A stretch of DNA of 33,191 nt from JAFLCA01 sp041907145 (GTDB lineage: Bacteria > Bdellovibrionota_C > UBA2361 > JAFLCA01). Location: positions 1-33,191 of the forward strand of contig JAYRHW010000168.1 of assembly GCA_041907145.1 (NCBI GenBank), in the 5' to 3' direction. Below the pieces are notes generated by a model. That model did no database searches and had not been told where the DNA came from. It worked only from the letters and a program-made list of their open reading frames with translations. Positions within the stretch are counted from its first letter, which is position 1. Each line of letters begins with the position of its first letter. Made by a program: the position numbers and the translations under genes. Below, in pieces: positions 7,105 through 15,180 of this stretch.

Positions 7105-9114
7105 ATGAGTGTTAATCGCCTAGGGCGACAGAGAAGCCCTTATCTCCTGCAGCATAAGGATAATCCAGTGTGGTGGTATCCCTGGGGTGAAGAGGCCTTT
7201 GCTGCTGCACGCCAGCAGGGCAAGCCGATTTTTCTCTCGATTGGATACTCAACCTGCTACTGGTGTCATGTGATGGAGAAGGAATCCTTCGAGCAACAGG
7301 ACGTTGCCGATGTCCTGAACGAACACTTTATCTGCATTAAGCTCGATCGTGAAGAGCGTCCGGATGTCGATGGGATTTATATGCAGGCGGTGTTGGCGCT
7401 GAACGGCCACGGTGGATGGCCGATGAGTGTATTTCTTACACCGGAGCTTAAGCCCTTTTGGGGCGGCACCTACTTTCCGCGGCTCCAGTTCCTGAGCATC
7501 CTTAACCAAATCTCCACTATCTGGCGCGCCAGCAGGGATAAGATCTCAGAGTCGGCAAACTCGTTGACCGCATACTTACGCGAGCGTGACTTTGAACCTG
7601 AGCATGGACCGCTTACCCAGGCACCGCTTCACCTGGCGCTGTCACAGCTAGAGCAATCTTTTGATTCTGAGCACGGAGGATTCGGATCGGCCCCGAAGTT
7701 CCCACCTTCAAGTCAGCTCGGACTCTTGCTGCGACTCCACCGCCGCGGGGCAGATTTGCGGACCCGCGGTCTAATCACCAAGACTCTGAACGCCATGGCC
7801 CGAGGCGGCATCTACGACCAGCTTGGCGGGGGATTCCACCGGTATTCGACCGACGAGCGATGGCTGGTTCCGCATTTTGAAAAGATGCTCTACGACAATG
7901 CTCTGCTGGCCGGCATCTATATCGATGCGTATAGGCTCTTGGGCGAAGAGACATGGGCGGGCGTCGCTCAAGAAACGCTCGAGTATATGCTCAAAGATTT
8001 GCTGTCGCCAGAAGGAGGCTTTTATACGGCTGAAGACGCGGGCGAGGTGGGCAAGGAAGGGGAATTCTATGTATGGGAACTTGCGGAAATTGAGCGCCTG
8101 CTTGATCCGCGGGCGTGTGCCGCTTTTCGTGAGGCGCACATGGTCACGGAGCAGGGCAATTTTGAGAATGGCAGTACCATCCTGACATTCCCAGCAGAAT
8201 CATGGGCGGCTCGCCGCAGCGAGGTACTCGCTCAGGCCCGCGCGGAGGTGCTCAAGGCTCGTCAAACAAGATGCAGACCGCATCGCGATGAAAAGATTTT
8301 GCTCGGCTGGAACGCCCTTGCTGTTTCGGCGCTGAGTTCTGCGTTCCAAGCCTTTCAGGACGTACGGTATCTCCAGGCCGCACAGAGATGCATGAAGTTC
8401 CTGAAGGCAAAATTATGGAATGGAGAGACCTTACTACGCCGATACTGCGCTGCAGAGGTGAGCTACGACGCTTGCCAGGAGGACTTTGCCTTTCTGATTG
8501 CCGCGCTGCTGGACTTGTATGAGTCCGACTTTGATGATGGCTGGCTCGGCTGGGCCCGGTTCTTGCAGCAGAAGCAGGATAGTCTCTTTTGGGATTCTGC
8601 TAACGGAGGATACTTCTATTCTAACGCCCAGGAGCTGCCCGCGCGACAAAAGGAGTACATCGATGGCGCTACTCCTTCCGGCAATTCGGTGGCATTGATG
8701 AATCTGCGCAGGCTGAGCGTCTTCTTCCATGATGAGCCGGCATATCGAGAACGCGCTGATGCGCTGCAGGCCTGCTTCCTTCCCATTGCGGCTCGTCAAC
8801 CCAGCGCTATTTGTCGTGCGCTGTGGGCCTTTGACTTTGCGTTCGACGCGCCCAAGGAAATAGCTATTATTAGCGCGCAGGCATCTGATAGTCTTACCGT
8901 GCAGGTGCAGCAGGGATTTTTCCCTTCGAAAGTGCTCTGTCGTGCGCTGCTCGATCACGCCGCTCCATCGATGGTTCCGCTGCTTCGAGATCGCGGGATG
9001 ATCGACAGTAAGACCACGGCCTATGTCTGTGAGCGCGGAAGTTGCCAGTTGCCCACTGTGGAATGGTCGGTGTTGAAAAATCAACTCAGTGCATTTGTGG
9101 CTTTGTATGAATAA
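7105..9114 (+). CDS. YyaL/SSP411-type protein: thioredoxin-like domain plus six-hairpin glycosidase fold
   Basis: The 669-residue protein begins with NRLGRQRSPYLLQHKDNPV and has a thioredoxin-like domain (DUF255, about residues 1-165). This carries a CxxC pair at Cys51-Tyr-Trp-Cys54, followed by HVMEKESFE and GGWPMSVFLTPE. The remainder (SAPKFPPSSQL, GGGFHRYSTDERWLVPHFEKML) is the alpha/alpha-barrel region related to N-acylglucosamine 2-epimerases. The human relative is SPATA20. The biochemical role of the family is unsettled; a redox function is plausible from the CxxC. No signal peptide is seen. It starts 3 nt after the NUDIX stop, and its own 3' end overlaps fahA by 8 nt (ATGAATAA). Confidence 0.93.
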   Translation: MSVNRLGRQRSPYLLQHKDNPVWWYPWGEEAFAAARQQGKPIFLSIGYSTCYWCHVMEKESFEQQDVADVLNEHFICIKLDREERPDVDGIYMQAVLALNGHGGWPMSVFLTPELKPFWGGTYFPRLQFLSILNQISTIWRASRDKISESANSLTAYLRERDFEPEHGPLTQAPLHLALSQLEQSFDSEHGGFGSAPKFPPSSQLGLLLRLHRRGADLRTRGLITKTLNAMARGGIYDQLGGGFHRYSTDERWLVPHFEKMLYDNALLAGIYIDAYRLLGEETWAGVAQETLEYMLKDLLSPEGGFYTAEDAGEVGKEGEFYVWELAEIERLLDPRACAAFREAHMVTEQGNFENGSTILTFPAESWAARRSEVLAQARAEVLKARQTRCRPHRDEKILLGWNALAVSALSSAFQAFQDVRYLQAAQRCMKFLKAKLWNGETLLRRYCAAEVSYDACQEDFAFLIAALLDLYESDFDDGWLGWARFLQQKQDSLFWDSANGGYFYSNAQELPARQKEYIDGATPSGNSVALMNLRRLSVFFHDEPAYRERADALQACFLPIAARQPSAICRALWAFDFAFDAPKEIAIISAQASDSLTVQVQQGFFPSKVLCRALLDHAAPSMVPLLRDRGMIDSKTTAYVCERGSCQLPTVEWSVLKNQLSAFVALYE

Positions 9115-10429
9115 GACCCACGACCCAGCGGCTACCAGCTTCGTAACTTCCGCGAATGACCCTGCAGCTGATTTCCCTATTCAAAATCTGCCCTATGGGG
9201 TCTTCGTGCGTCCCCAGGCCCCCGCCGAACGTAGGGTAGGGGTTGCCATCGGCAGCATGATTCTGGATCTAAGAGCAGCACACGAGCTTGGGCTCTTCTC
9301 CGCGTTGAGCCTCGGCATTCGAGCAGCCCTCGGACTTGAGAATCTAAATGGCATCATGTCGCTTGGAGCGCCTGCTTGGAGCGCCCTACGTGCAGCCATT
9401 TTTGAGATGCTGTCCGCGGGAAGCGAACTCAGCAAAAATGCAGACCAGCAGAGCAAAGTTTTGATTCCCATGGCTGACGTGGAGATGAAGCTTCCTGCGT
9501 TGATCCGAAACTATACCGATTTCTACGCTTCCATTCATCATGCCACTAATATTGGTCGACTCTTTCGCCCAGACAATCCGTTGCTGCCGAACTACAAGTA
9601 CGTGCCAATCGGATATCATGGCCGCGCATCTTCCATTGTTCTGAGTGGCACGGAGATTCACCGCCCAGCGGGGCAGATCCAGCGCGGAGAAGGTGAGGCG
9701 CCTCGGTTCGCCCCGAGCGCAGCGCTGGATTATGAATTGGAGATTGGGCTTTTTATCGGGCCGGGAAACTCTCTGGGGTCTCCTATCTCCATCGAGCATG
9801 CAGCAGAGCATATGTTCGGATTCTGTTTGCTTAACGATTGGTCTGCCCGTGATATTCAGCGCTGGGAGTACCAGCCCCTGGGACCATTTCTTGCCAAGAA
9901 TTTTGCTACCAGCATTTCCCCTTGGATCGTGACCATGGAGGCTCTGGAGCCATTCCGCTGTTCGGCGTTTGTCAGGCCGGCTGGCGATCCTCCTCCGCTG
10001 CCGTACTTGCATGCGAGCCACGACCAAGCGCAGGGGGCGCTTGATATCAAGCTGGAAGTTGGAATCAAATGCCCATCGACGCAGGTGCCGGAACTGATAT
10101 CGCGGAGCAGTTCGAAGGAGTTATACTGGACTCCAGCTCAGTGGGTCGCCCATCATACCTCGAACGGCTGCAACTTGCTGCCTGGGGATCTTTTGGGCAG
10201 TGGTACGATTTCCGGCCTTGAACCGAATACTGCGGGCTGCCTTGCTGAAATTACCAAGGGCGGCAAGGAACCGCTGATGCTCAAGAGCGGAGAGTCGCGA
10301 CGGTTTCTCCAGGATGGTGATGAAGTAATCATGACCGGTTTTGCCGTGAGGCCTGGAGCGAGAAGAATTGGATTTGGGCAGGTGAGGGGCCGGATATCAG
10401 AGGGGCCTAAACCTTCTGACTCTCGGTAG
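9107..10429 (+). CDS. fahA: Fumarylacetoacetase
   Basis: The 440-residue enzyme catalyses the last step of tyrosine/homogentisate catabolism, splitting fumarylacetoacetate to fumarate and acetoacetate. It has an N-terminal SH3-like domain (about 1-115). The catalytic domain shows RNYTDFYASIHHATNIG, VPIGYHGRASSI, DYELEIGLFIG (metal ligands), LLNDWSARDIQ and PLGPFLAKNFATSISPW. ATG 9107 is chosen because it overlaps the upstream stop in a coupling arrangement; an upstream GTG at 9089 is less likely. No other homogentisate-pathway gene is present in the window, so its upstream steps must be encoded elsewhere. A terminator follows about 130 nt downstream. Confidence 0.96.
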   Translation: MNKTHDPAATSFVTSANDPAADFPIQNLPYGVFVRPQAPAERRVGVAIGSMILDLRAAHELGLFSALSLGIRAALGLENLNGIMSLGAPAWSALRAAIFEMLSAGSELSKNADQQSKVLIPMADVEMKLPALIRNYTDFYASIHHATNIGRLFRPDNPLLPNYKYVPIGYHGRASSIVLSGTEIHRPAGQIQRGEGEAPRFAPSAALDYELEIGLFIGPGNSLGSPISIEHAAEHMFGFCLLNDWSARDIQRWEYQPLGPFLAKNFATSISPWIVTMEALEPFRCSAFVRPAGDPPPLPYLHASHDQAQGALDIKLEVGIKCPSTQVPELISRSSSKELYWTPAQWVAHHTSNGCNLLPGDLLGSGTISGLEPNTAGCLAEITKGGKEPLMLKSGESRRFLQDGDEVIMTGFAVRPGARRIGFGQVRGRISEGPKPSDSR

Positions 10430-10534
10430 TTGCTGGCCTTATCCGTTTCCCTACCTCTGAGGTGAATACCGATTCCATGCAGTCTCGCTGTGGGCCGAAA
10501 TTACCACTAAGCCCACCAAGGGCCCCAGCGAATT

Positions 10535-11386
10535 TTAGAATGAGGCGTGCACTAAACTCCCCGCCGGAATTATGCGCGGGGAATTTTTTTCCGCAATTGA
10601 AAGCGATTGATACTGAAGGTTCAGGTTCTTCATGGGGAGCGCATCGCAAAGCAAATTCCCCACGACAATGCCGCCAAGTTCCGCATGATGCGAGGTGAAG
10701 AATACGGAGCCTCCATCTTCATACAGCAGCTTGCTAAGCGAGCCGACCATCGGCGCCAGTACTTCATCAAGCTGCCAAGTCTTACTGGAAGAAATTCGGC
10801 TGAAGCTCGGAGGATCCGTGAGAATAATATCATAGTGCTTCTGTCTTCTGACTTCGCGATCCACAAAGTCGCCCGCGTCTTCGCGGATTATACGTCGAGA
10901 TTCCGCTGTCACCCCGTTTAGCTCGAAATTGGCATTGGCCCAGTCCAAAGCCTTCTTGGACAAATCGACATGGGTAACGTGAGCCCCCGCCTTTGCGGCA
11001 GCGATACTTGCCATCCCAGTGTATGCGAATAAATTCAAAACACTGGGAGCCGATCCCCGCCGGCTTTTAGCCGCATTGATAGCACTCAGCAGCTCCGGCA
11101 AATAGGAAGTGTGCTCCGGGAAAAAGCCTACTTGGCCGTTGTCCTGGGTCCTCAGGCGCAAAGTGAAGTTTTCGACCCGGCAGTCCCATTCATCGAACTT
11201 ATCTCTCTTAAAATTCCAGCCCTGCTTGGGCTCGAATCGTGCGTCAGCGGATTCCCAGACTGATTTGCCGGCACGAGGCCCCCAAATGCACAGGGAGCTG
11301 GGTCTCACGAGCGTGCGCTGACCGAAGCGCTCGATCTTGAGGCCGTCTCCACTATCAAGTAGTTGGTATTCCGAATTGCCAGCCAT
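10535..11386 (-). CDS. Class I SAM-dependent methyltransferase, RlmI/RlmK-like
   Basis: The 283-residue protein has motif I as LNLFAYTGMASIAAAKAG, an acidic THVDLSKKALDWAN loop and the substrate-loop signature TDPPSF. Together these are typical of the RlmI/RlmK and related RNA methyltransferase group. The N-terminal segment RPSSLCIWGP fits the short relatives lacking a full PUA domain. The substrate (23S rRNA cytosine or guanine) is not decided by sequence. ATG 11386 is used; a TTG five codons upstream (11401) is possible, and neither has a convincing ribosome site. The gene converges on fahA, and its last codons carry that operon's terminator. It diverges from the pilB-like gene. Confidence 0.85.
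   Translation of the reverse strand: MAGNSEYQLLDSGDGLKIERFGQRTLVRPSSLCIWGPRAGKSVWESADARFEPKQGWNFKRDKFDEWDCRVENFTLRLRTQDNGQVGFFPEHTSYLPELLSAINAAKSRRGSAPSVLNLFAYTGMASIAAAKAGAHVTHVDLSKKALDWANANFELNGVTAESRRIIREDAGDFVDREVRRQKHYDIILTDPPSFSRISSSKTWQLDEVLAPMVGSLSKLLYEDGGSVFFTSHHAELGGIVVGNLLCDALPMKNLNLQYQSLSIAEKNSPRIIPAGSLVHASF
10558..10590 (+). terminator. Rho-independent terminator of the yajQ-fahA run
   Basis: TCCCCGC (10558-10564) pairs with GCGGGGA (10576-10582) around an 11-nt loop, followed by AATTTTTTT on the plus strand. It therefore acts in the fahA direction. It lies inside the 3' end of the oppositely oriented methyltransferase gene. Confidence 0.8.
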
Positions 11387-11504
11387 ACGTAAAACATTCA
11401 ACGAATTAGGAGGTTTATAGCCTCAAGACATTTTGCGCAGCGGCCGATAGTAACATCGGGAAGCTTTAAATAATACATCCTCTCGCCCCAAAAGTTGTTG
11501 TTGT

Positions 11505-13679
11505 ATGAGAGACTTGGCAGTAGGTCCCCAGGCCCAGCGTGCGCTCCTGCGCCTTTTAGTAAAGTGTGGGCTGATTGAAACGAAAGACGTCGAGGTATTC
11601 CCGGACACCGAGAGTTGTCCGATCAATTTTTTCTCACGCCGCGGAAAATTCGCGGAATCAGCTGCGCTCAAGCTGGTGTCGGAGAATCTCAAAGTACCCC
11701 AGTTCTCCCTTGATAAATCGAACTTAGGGACCGTCATCGCCACCATCGAAAGCCCGATGTTCGAGCGATATGATCTTAATCGCTGGCGCTCAATTCGTGC
11801 GATTCCGGTAGAGGTCGGGGAGACATGGGTTACTCTTGCGATGGCAAACCCGCTTGATCACGAGATTAAATCGACGCTCGAGTTCGAACTTGGCCGTTCG
11901 GTGCGTTTGGCACTGGCGAGTGAAGAGCAGATCCTTAGCGTCTTGGCTCACAAATTCAATGCCTCAGCTCTCGGCGACGTTAATTCACTCTCGCCCACTG
12001 AGTCGGAGGAGGACAAGCCGGAGCTCACCAACATTCAGAACCAAGAGTCCAGTGTATTTCAGGGTGATGCCTCCTCAGCTCCGATCGTACGGTTGGTCAA
12101 TAAAATCTTTTCCGACGCCGTCGAGCGCGGAGCAAGTGACGTGCATCTGACTCCCGAGAAGGAGAAGATTGCTGTTCGTGTGCGCGTCGATGGCATAATG
12201 CAGCCGCTCTTCGACATTCCCAGCCAAGCCCATGCGTCGGTTCTAGCGCGTATTAAGCTGCTGTGCGGGATGGATATCGCCGAACGACGTAAGCCTCAGG
12301 ATGGACGCCTGCGCATTAAAACGGCCTTGGGTCTGCGTGATTTGCGCGTCTCTGTGCTTCCCACCGTGCACGGGGAAAACGTTGTTGCGCGAATACTTTC
12401 CTCAGACCTAGCACTCTCTTCCTTCGGGTCGCTTGGCATGTCGCAAGAGATGGAACGCAGGCTTCAGCGGGTATTGGGCGGCTCGTCCAGAGTCGTGCTG
12501 GTAACTGGTCCGACTGGCTCCGGGAAGACCTCATCTCTCTATGCAGCTTTGCTTCACTTGCATGACGGAAAGAACAATATCATCACCATCGAAGATCCCA
12601 TTGAATATCGCATCCAGGGCATCAATCAGATTCAGGTAAACCCCAAGATTGGGATGAATTTCGCCGAAACGCTGCGCTCGGTTCTGCGGCAAGATCCCGA
12701 TGTGGTCATGGTAGGTGAAATTCGCGACAAGGAAACGGCAGCCATCGCGATGCAAGTGGCCCAGACCGGACACTTGGTGCTTTCAACGTTGCATACCAAC
12801 ACTGCGCCAGCGGCAATTACTCGATTACGCGATTTAGGCGTGCCGAGCTATCTGATTGCATCATCGCTGGGCAGCATTTTGGCCCAGAGACTCGTCCGCC
12901 GACTCTGTACTTGCGCGGAGCCGATGAAGGATGATTGGGCCAAACGCTGTGGGGACTTGGGGTTAGCGCCTACCGCTCTCAAGCAGCCAAAGGGCTGTGC
13001 GGAGTGCGCCCAGACAGGATTTCAGGGGCGGGTCGGAGTATTCAGCTTCCTTGAAGTCAACGAGGAGATTATCGAGGCCATCCGCAACGATACCGGTGAG
13101 GCGGAAATTGCTCGAATTGCTGGCAAATACGGATACCTTCCGCTGGAGGAGGCCGGCCTAAAACTGGTTGAGCAGGGACTTACCTCACTAGACGAACTGG
13201 AACGGGGAGTGGGGGTTGTCGACCCCGAGTCCTTGCATTCCCACAGCAAACTTTCTGTGCCCAAGGGGCCGGCGGCTGTCGCATCGACGGGGATTGTTAG
13301 ACGCAAAGTGCTGCTGGTAGAGGACGAGGAAAATACCCGCGTAGTGCTTTCCATGCTGCTTCAACGAGAGCATTTCGAGGTTATTGAGGCTGCAAATGGG
13401 GCTGAGGCCTTGGAGTTTGTCTATCAACACGCCCCTGAAATTATAATATCCGATTTGATGATGCCGAAGATGAGCGGATTTGAGTTCGTAAAGCGGCTCA
13501 AGAACGATTCTCGAACCAGGAGCATCCCGGTTCTCGTTCTGACCGCCGCTGATGACGAGAAGAACGAGCTGAACCTCATCGGATCTGGGGCTGATGATTT
13601 CGTCAGTAAGACTTCGGATAGCAAAATCATGGTGGCCCGAGTGCACCGACTGCTTGAAAGAGCCGGTTCCGCCAAATAA
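11505..13679 (+). CDS. PilB/GspE-type secretion/pilus ATPase fused to a C-terminal response-regulator receiver domain
   Basis: The 724-residue protein has an N-terminal T2SSE-N-like region (about 1-155) and a linker rich in Ser/Glu. An N2-type domain starts near ASDVHLTP. The ATPase core carries Walker A GPTGSGKT (335-342), the ITIEDPIEY Asp box, the Walker B region DVVMVGEIRD and the His box TGHLVLSTLHTN. The zinc-type motif is C468-x-C470 and C498-x2-C501; the first pair is CxC instead of the usual CxxC. Residues about 600-720 form a receiver domain with acidic Glu606/Asp607, phospho-acceptor Asp650 (SDLMMPKMSG), Thr680 and Lys702, so it looks phosphorylatable. No other pilus or secretion gene is nearby. 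Assembly ATPase activity gated by phosphorylation is inferred. Confidence 0.92.
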   Translation: MRDLAVGPQAQRALLRLLVKCGLIETKDVEVFPDTESCPINFFSRRGKFAESAALKLVSENLKVPQFSLDKSNLGTVIATIESPMFERYDLNRWRSIRAIPVEVGETWVTLAMANPLDHEIKSTLEFELGRSVRLALASEEQILSVLAHKFNASALGDVNSLSPTESEEDKPELTNIQNQESSVFQGDASSAPIVRLVNKIFSDAVERGASDVHLTPEKEKIAVRVRVDGIMQPLFDIPSQAHASVLARIKLLCGMDIAERRKPQDGRLRIKTALGLRDLRVSVLPTVHGENVVARILSSDLALSSFGSLGMSQEMERRLQRVLGGSSRVVLVTGPTGSGKTSSLYAALLHLHDGKNNIITIEDPIEYRIQGINQIQVNPKIGMNFAETLRSVLRQDPDVVMVGEIRDKETAAIAMQVAQTGHLVLSTLHTNTAPAAITRLRDLGVPSYLIASSLGSILAQRLVRRLCTCAEPMKDDWAKRCGDLGLAPTALKQPKGCAECAQTGFQGRVGVFSFLEVNEEIIEAIRNDTGEAEIARIAGKYGYLPLEEAGLKLVEQGLTSLDELERGVGVVDPESLHSHSKLSVPKGPAAVASTGIVRRKVLLVEDEENTRVVLSMLLQREHFEVIEAANGAEALEFVYQHAPEIIISDLMMPKMSGFEFVKRLKNDSRTRSIPVLVLTAADDEKNELNLIGSGADDFVSKTSDSKIMVARVHRLLERAGSAK

Positions 13680-13697
13680 TCCGGGCTAAAAGCGGAG

Positions 13698-13725
13698 TTG
13701 AAACCTCCTCACTGGCTGCTATACT
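13698..13725 (+). promoter_or_regulatory. Sigma70-type promoter for thyA-folA
   Basis: TTGAAA (13698-13703) and TATACT (13720-13725) are separated by 16 nt. Initiation would be near 13732, leaving a leader of about 30 nt before thyA. Both hexamers are close to consensus. Confidence 0.6.
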
Positions 13726-13763
13726 AACCGCTTCGGAAGCCTTTTCCCTAGCCGCGGTGGTTC

Positions 13764-14573
13764 ATGAAGCAATACCTGGAACTTGTACAAGATATTCTCG
13801 ACAACGGTCGTCCTGAGAACGGGTTTATTCGTCCGGATCGAACTGGCGTCGGCACTTTGTCGGTTTTTGGCAGACAGTTGCGATTCAATTTAGAAGAGGG
13901 CTTTCCTCTTCTAACCACCAAGAAGGTTCACCTGCGCTCGATTATTCATGAGCTGCTCTGGTTTTTAAATGGCGAGACCAGTGTCCGTTACCTTCACGAA
14001 AACAAGGTCAGCATATGGGACGAGTGGGCTGACAGTGACGGTGAGCTCGGCCCGATTTACGGCAAGCAGTGGAGACGCTGGCAGGGGCCGGATGGTCAGG
14101 TGGTCGATCAGATTAAAAATGTTGTTGAGAAGATCCAGAAGGATCCCACGAGCAGGCGCTTATTGGTGGTTTCCTATAATCCCGGGGAGCTGCCAAAGGT
14201 CGCCCCACCGGCTTGTCATACGCTCTTTCAATTCTATGTCTCCGGAAGTCATTTGAGCTTGCAGTTATATCAGCGATCGGCTGATCTGATGCTTGGAGTG
14301 CCGTTTAATATCGCGAGCTACGCTCTGCTGCTGCAGATGGTTGCGCAGGTCACAGGCCTCAAGGCGCATGAGTTCGTGCATACTTTTGGTGATGTGCATA
14401 TTTACTCCAATCATATCGCCGGAGCGCGCGAGCAGCTGTTACGCGAGCCGCGCCCGCTTCCGCAGATGCAGCTTAATCCGAACGTCAAGGACATCTTTGG
14501 CTTCAAGTACGAGGACTTTAAGCTCGTCAATTATAATCCGCACGAACATATCAAGTTCGACATAGCGGTGTGA
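13764..14573 (+). CDS. thyA: Thymidylate synthase
   Basis: The 269-residue enzyme makes dTMP from dUMP using methylene-tetrahydrofolate. Visible motifs are RPDRTGVGT (phosphate-binding Arg), LLWFLNGET, the catalytic PPACHTLFQFY with Cys151, QRSADLMLGVPFNIASYALL and FGDVHIYSNH. The length matches short bacterial ThyA. A near-consensus promoter lies just upstream. The stop TGA overlaps the folA start by one base (TGATG), as expected for genes coupled through folate: ThyA produces the dihydrofolate that FolA reduces. Confidence 0.97.
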   Translation: MKQYLELVQDILDNGRPENGFIRPDRTGVGTLSVFGRQLRFNLEEGFPLLTTKKVHLRSIIHELLWFLNGETSVRYLHENKVSIWDEWADSDGELGPIYGKQWRRWQGPDGQVVDQIKNVVEKIQKDPTSRRLLVVSYNPGELPKVAPPACHTLFQFYVSGSHLSLQLYQRSADLMLGVPFNIASYALLLQMVAQVTGLKAHEFVHTFGDVHIYSNHIAGAREQLLREPRPLPQMQLNPNVKDIFGFKYEDFKLVNYNPHEHIKFDIAV

Positions 14574-15097
14574 TGATGAAGCCCAAAGTTATCGCGATTG
14601 TCGCCATGGCCGAAAATCGAGTCATTGGCGCTCAGAACGCCTTGCCATGGAAGATCCCCGAGGACATGAAGCGCTTTGCGGAACTGACCACCAGGCATAC
14701 GGTGCTGATGGGTCGAAAGACTTACGAGTCTCTACCAGCCAAGTTTCGCCCTTTACCGAATCGCCTAAATGTAGTTCTGAGCCGGAGTGCGGGCCCAATA
14801 GGGGCTCCAGATGGGGTACGACAGTACCGGTCTCCGGAGGAGTTTTTTGCTGCCTGTATGAATGGAACGCAGCAGCTTCCATCCGATACCGTCTGGGTCA
14901 TAGGAGGAGCCGAGATTTACAAGGCTACCAAGGACTATTGGGACGAGTTGTACTTGACCCGTGTTTTAGGTAATCATAATGGGGACGCATACTTCCCTCC
15001 GTTCGAGCAGGATTTCGAACTCTTGGAGTCTGCCAACCGGGACGGGTATGTATTTGAACGGTACCGTAAAAGGTCTGCCGCTGTTATGCGCTCTTAG
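14573..15097 (+). CDS. folA: Dihydrofolate reductase
   Basis: The 174-residue enzyme reduces dihydrofolate to tetrahydrofolate with NADPH. Motifs are IVAMAENRVIGAQNALPWKIPEDMKRF (start of the fold, given here by its ends), the catalytic acidic residue in PEDMKRF, TVLMGRKTYESLP, NVVLSRS, VIGGAEIYK and the C-terminal YLTRVLG region. ATG 14573 overlaps the thyA stop; ATG 14576 is an equal alternative. The last codons and the stop TAG lie inside the 5' acceptor and D-arm of tRNA-Arg, an unusual overlap. The C-terminal residues RSAAVMRS are therefore constrained by the tRNA sequence. Confidence 0.95.
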   Translation: MMKPKVIAIVAMAENRVIGAQNALPWKIPEDMKRFAELTTRHTVLMGRKTYESLPAKFRPLPNRLNVVLSRSAGPIGAPDGVRQYRSPEEFFAACMNGTQQLPSDTVWVIGGAEIYKATKDYWDELYLTRVLGNHNGDAYFPPFEQDFELLESANRDGYVFERYRKRSAAVMRS

Positions 15098-15161
15098 CTC
15101 AGCTGGATAGAGCATTTGGCTTCGAACCAAAGGGTCGGGGGTTCGAATCCCTCAGAGCGCG
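15088..15161 (+). tRNA. tRNA-Arg (anticodon UCG)
   Basis: A complete cloverleaf can be folded. The acceptor is GCGCTCT with AGAGCGC (7 bp) and discriminator G. The D stem is GCTC/GAGC around AGCTGGATA. The anticodon stem is TTTGG/CCAAA with loop CTTCGAA, so the anticodon is TCG at 15122-15124. The variable region is GGGTC. The T stem is GGGGG/CCCTC around TTCGAAT. CCA is not encoded; a short T run follows. The first 10 bases overlap the end of folA, and glmS starts 19 nt after the discriminator. Confidence 0.96.
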
Positions 15162-15180
15162 TTTTTATACCGAGCAACAT

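Noticed and set aside
11408..11413. AGGAGG on the plus strand between the divergent methyltransferase and pilB-like genes
   Set aside because: It looks like a perfect ribosome site, but no start codon follows within a usable distance and no open frame starts there.
15162..15180. glmS ribozyme-riboswitch upstream of glmS
   Set aside because: Only 19 nt separate tRNA-Arg and the glmS ATG, far too short for the ribozyme.
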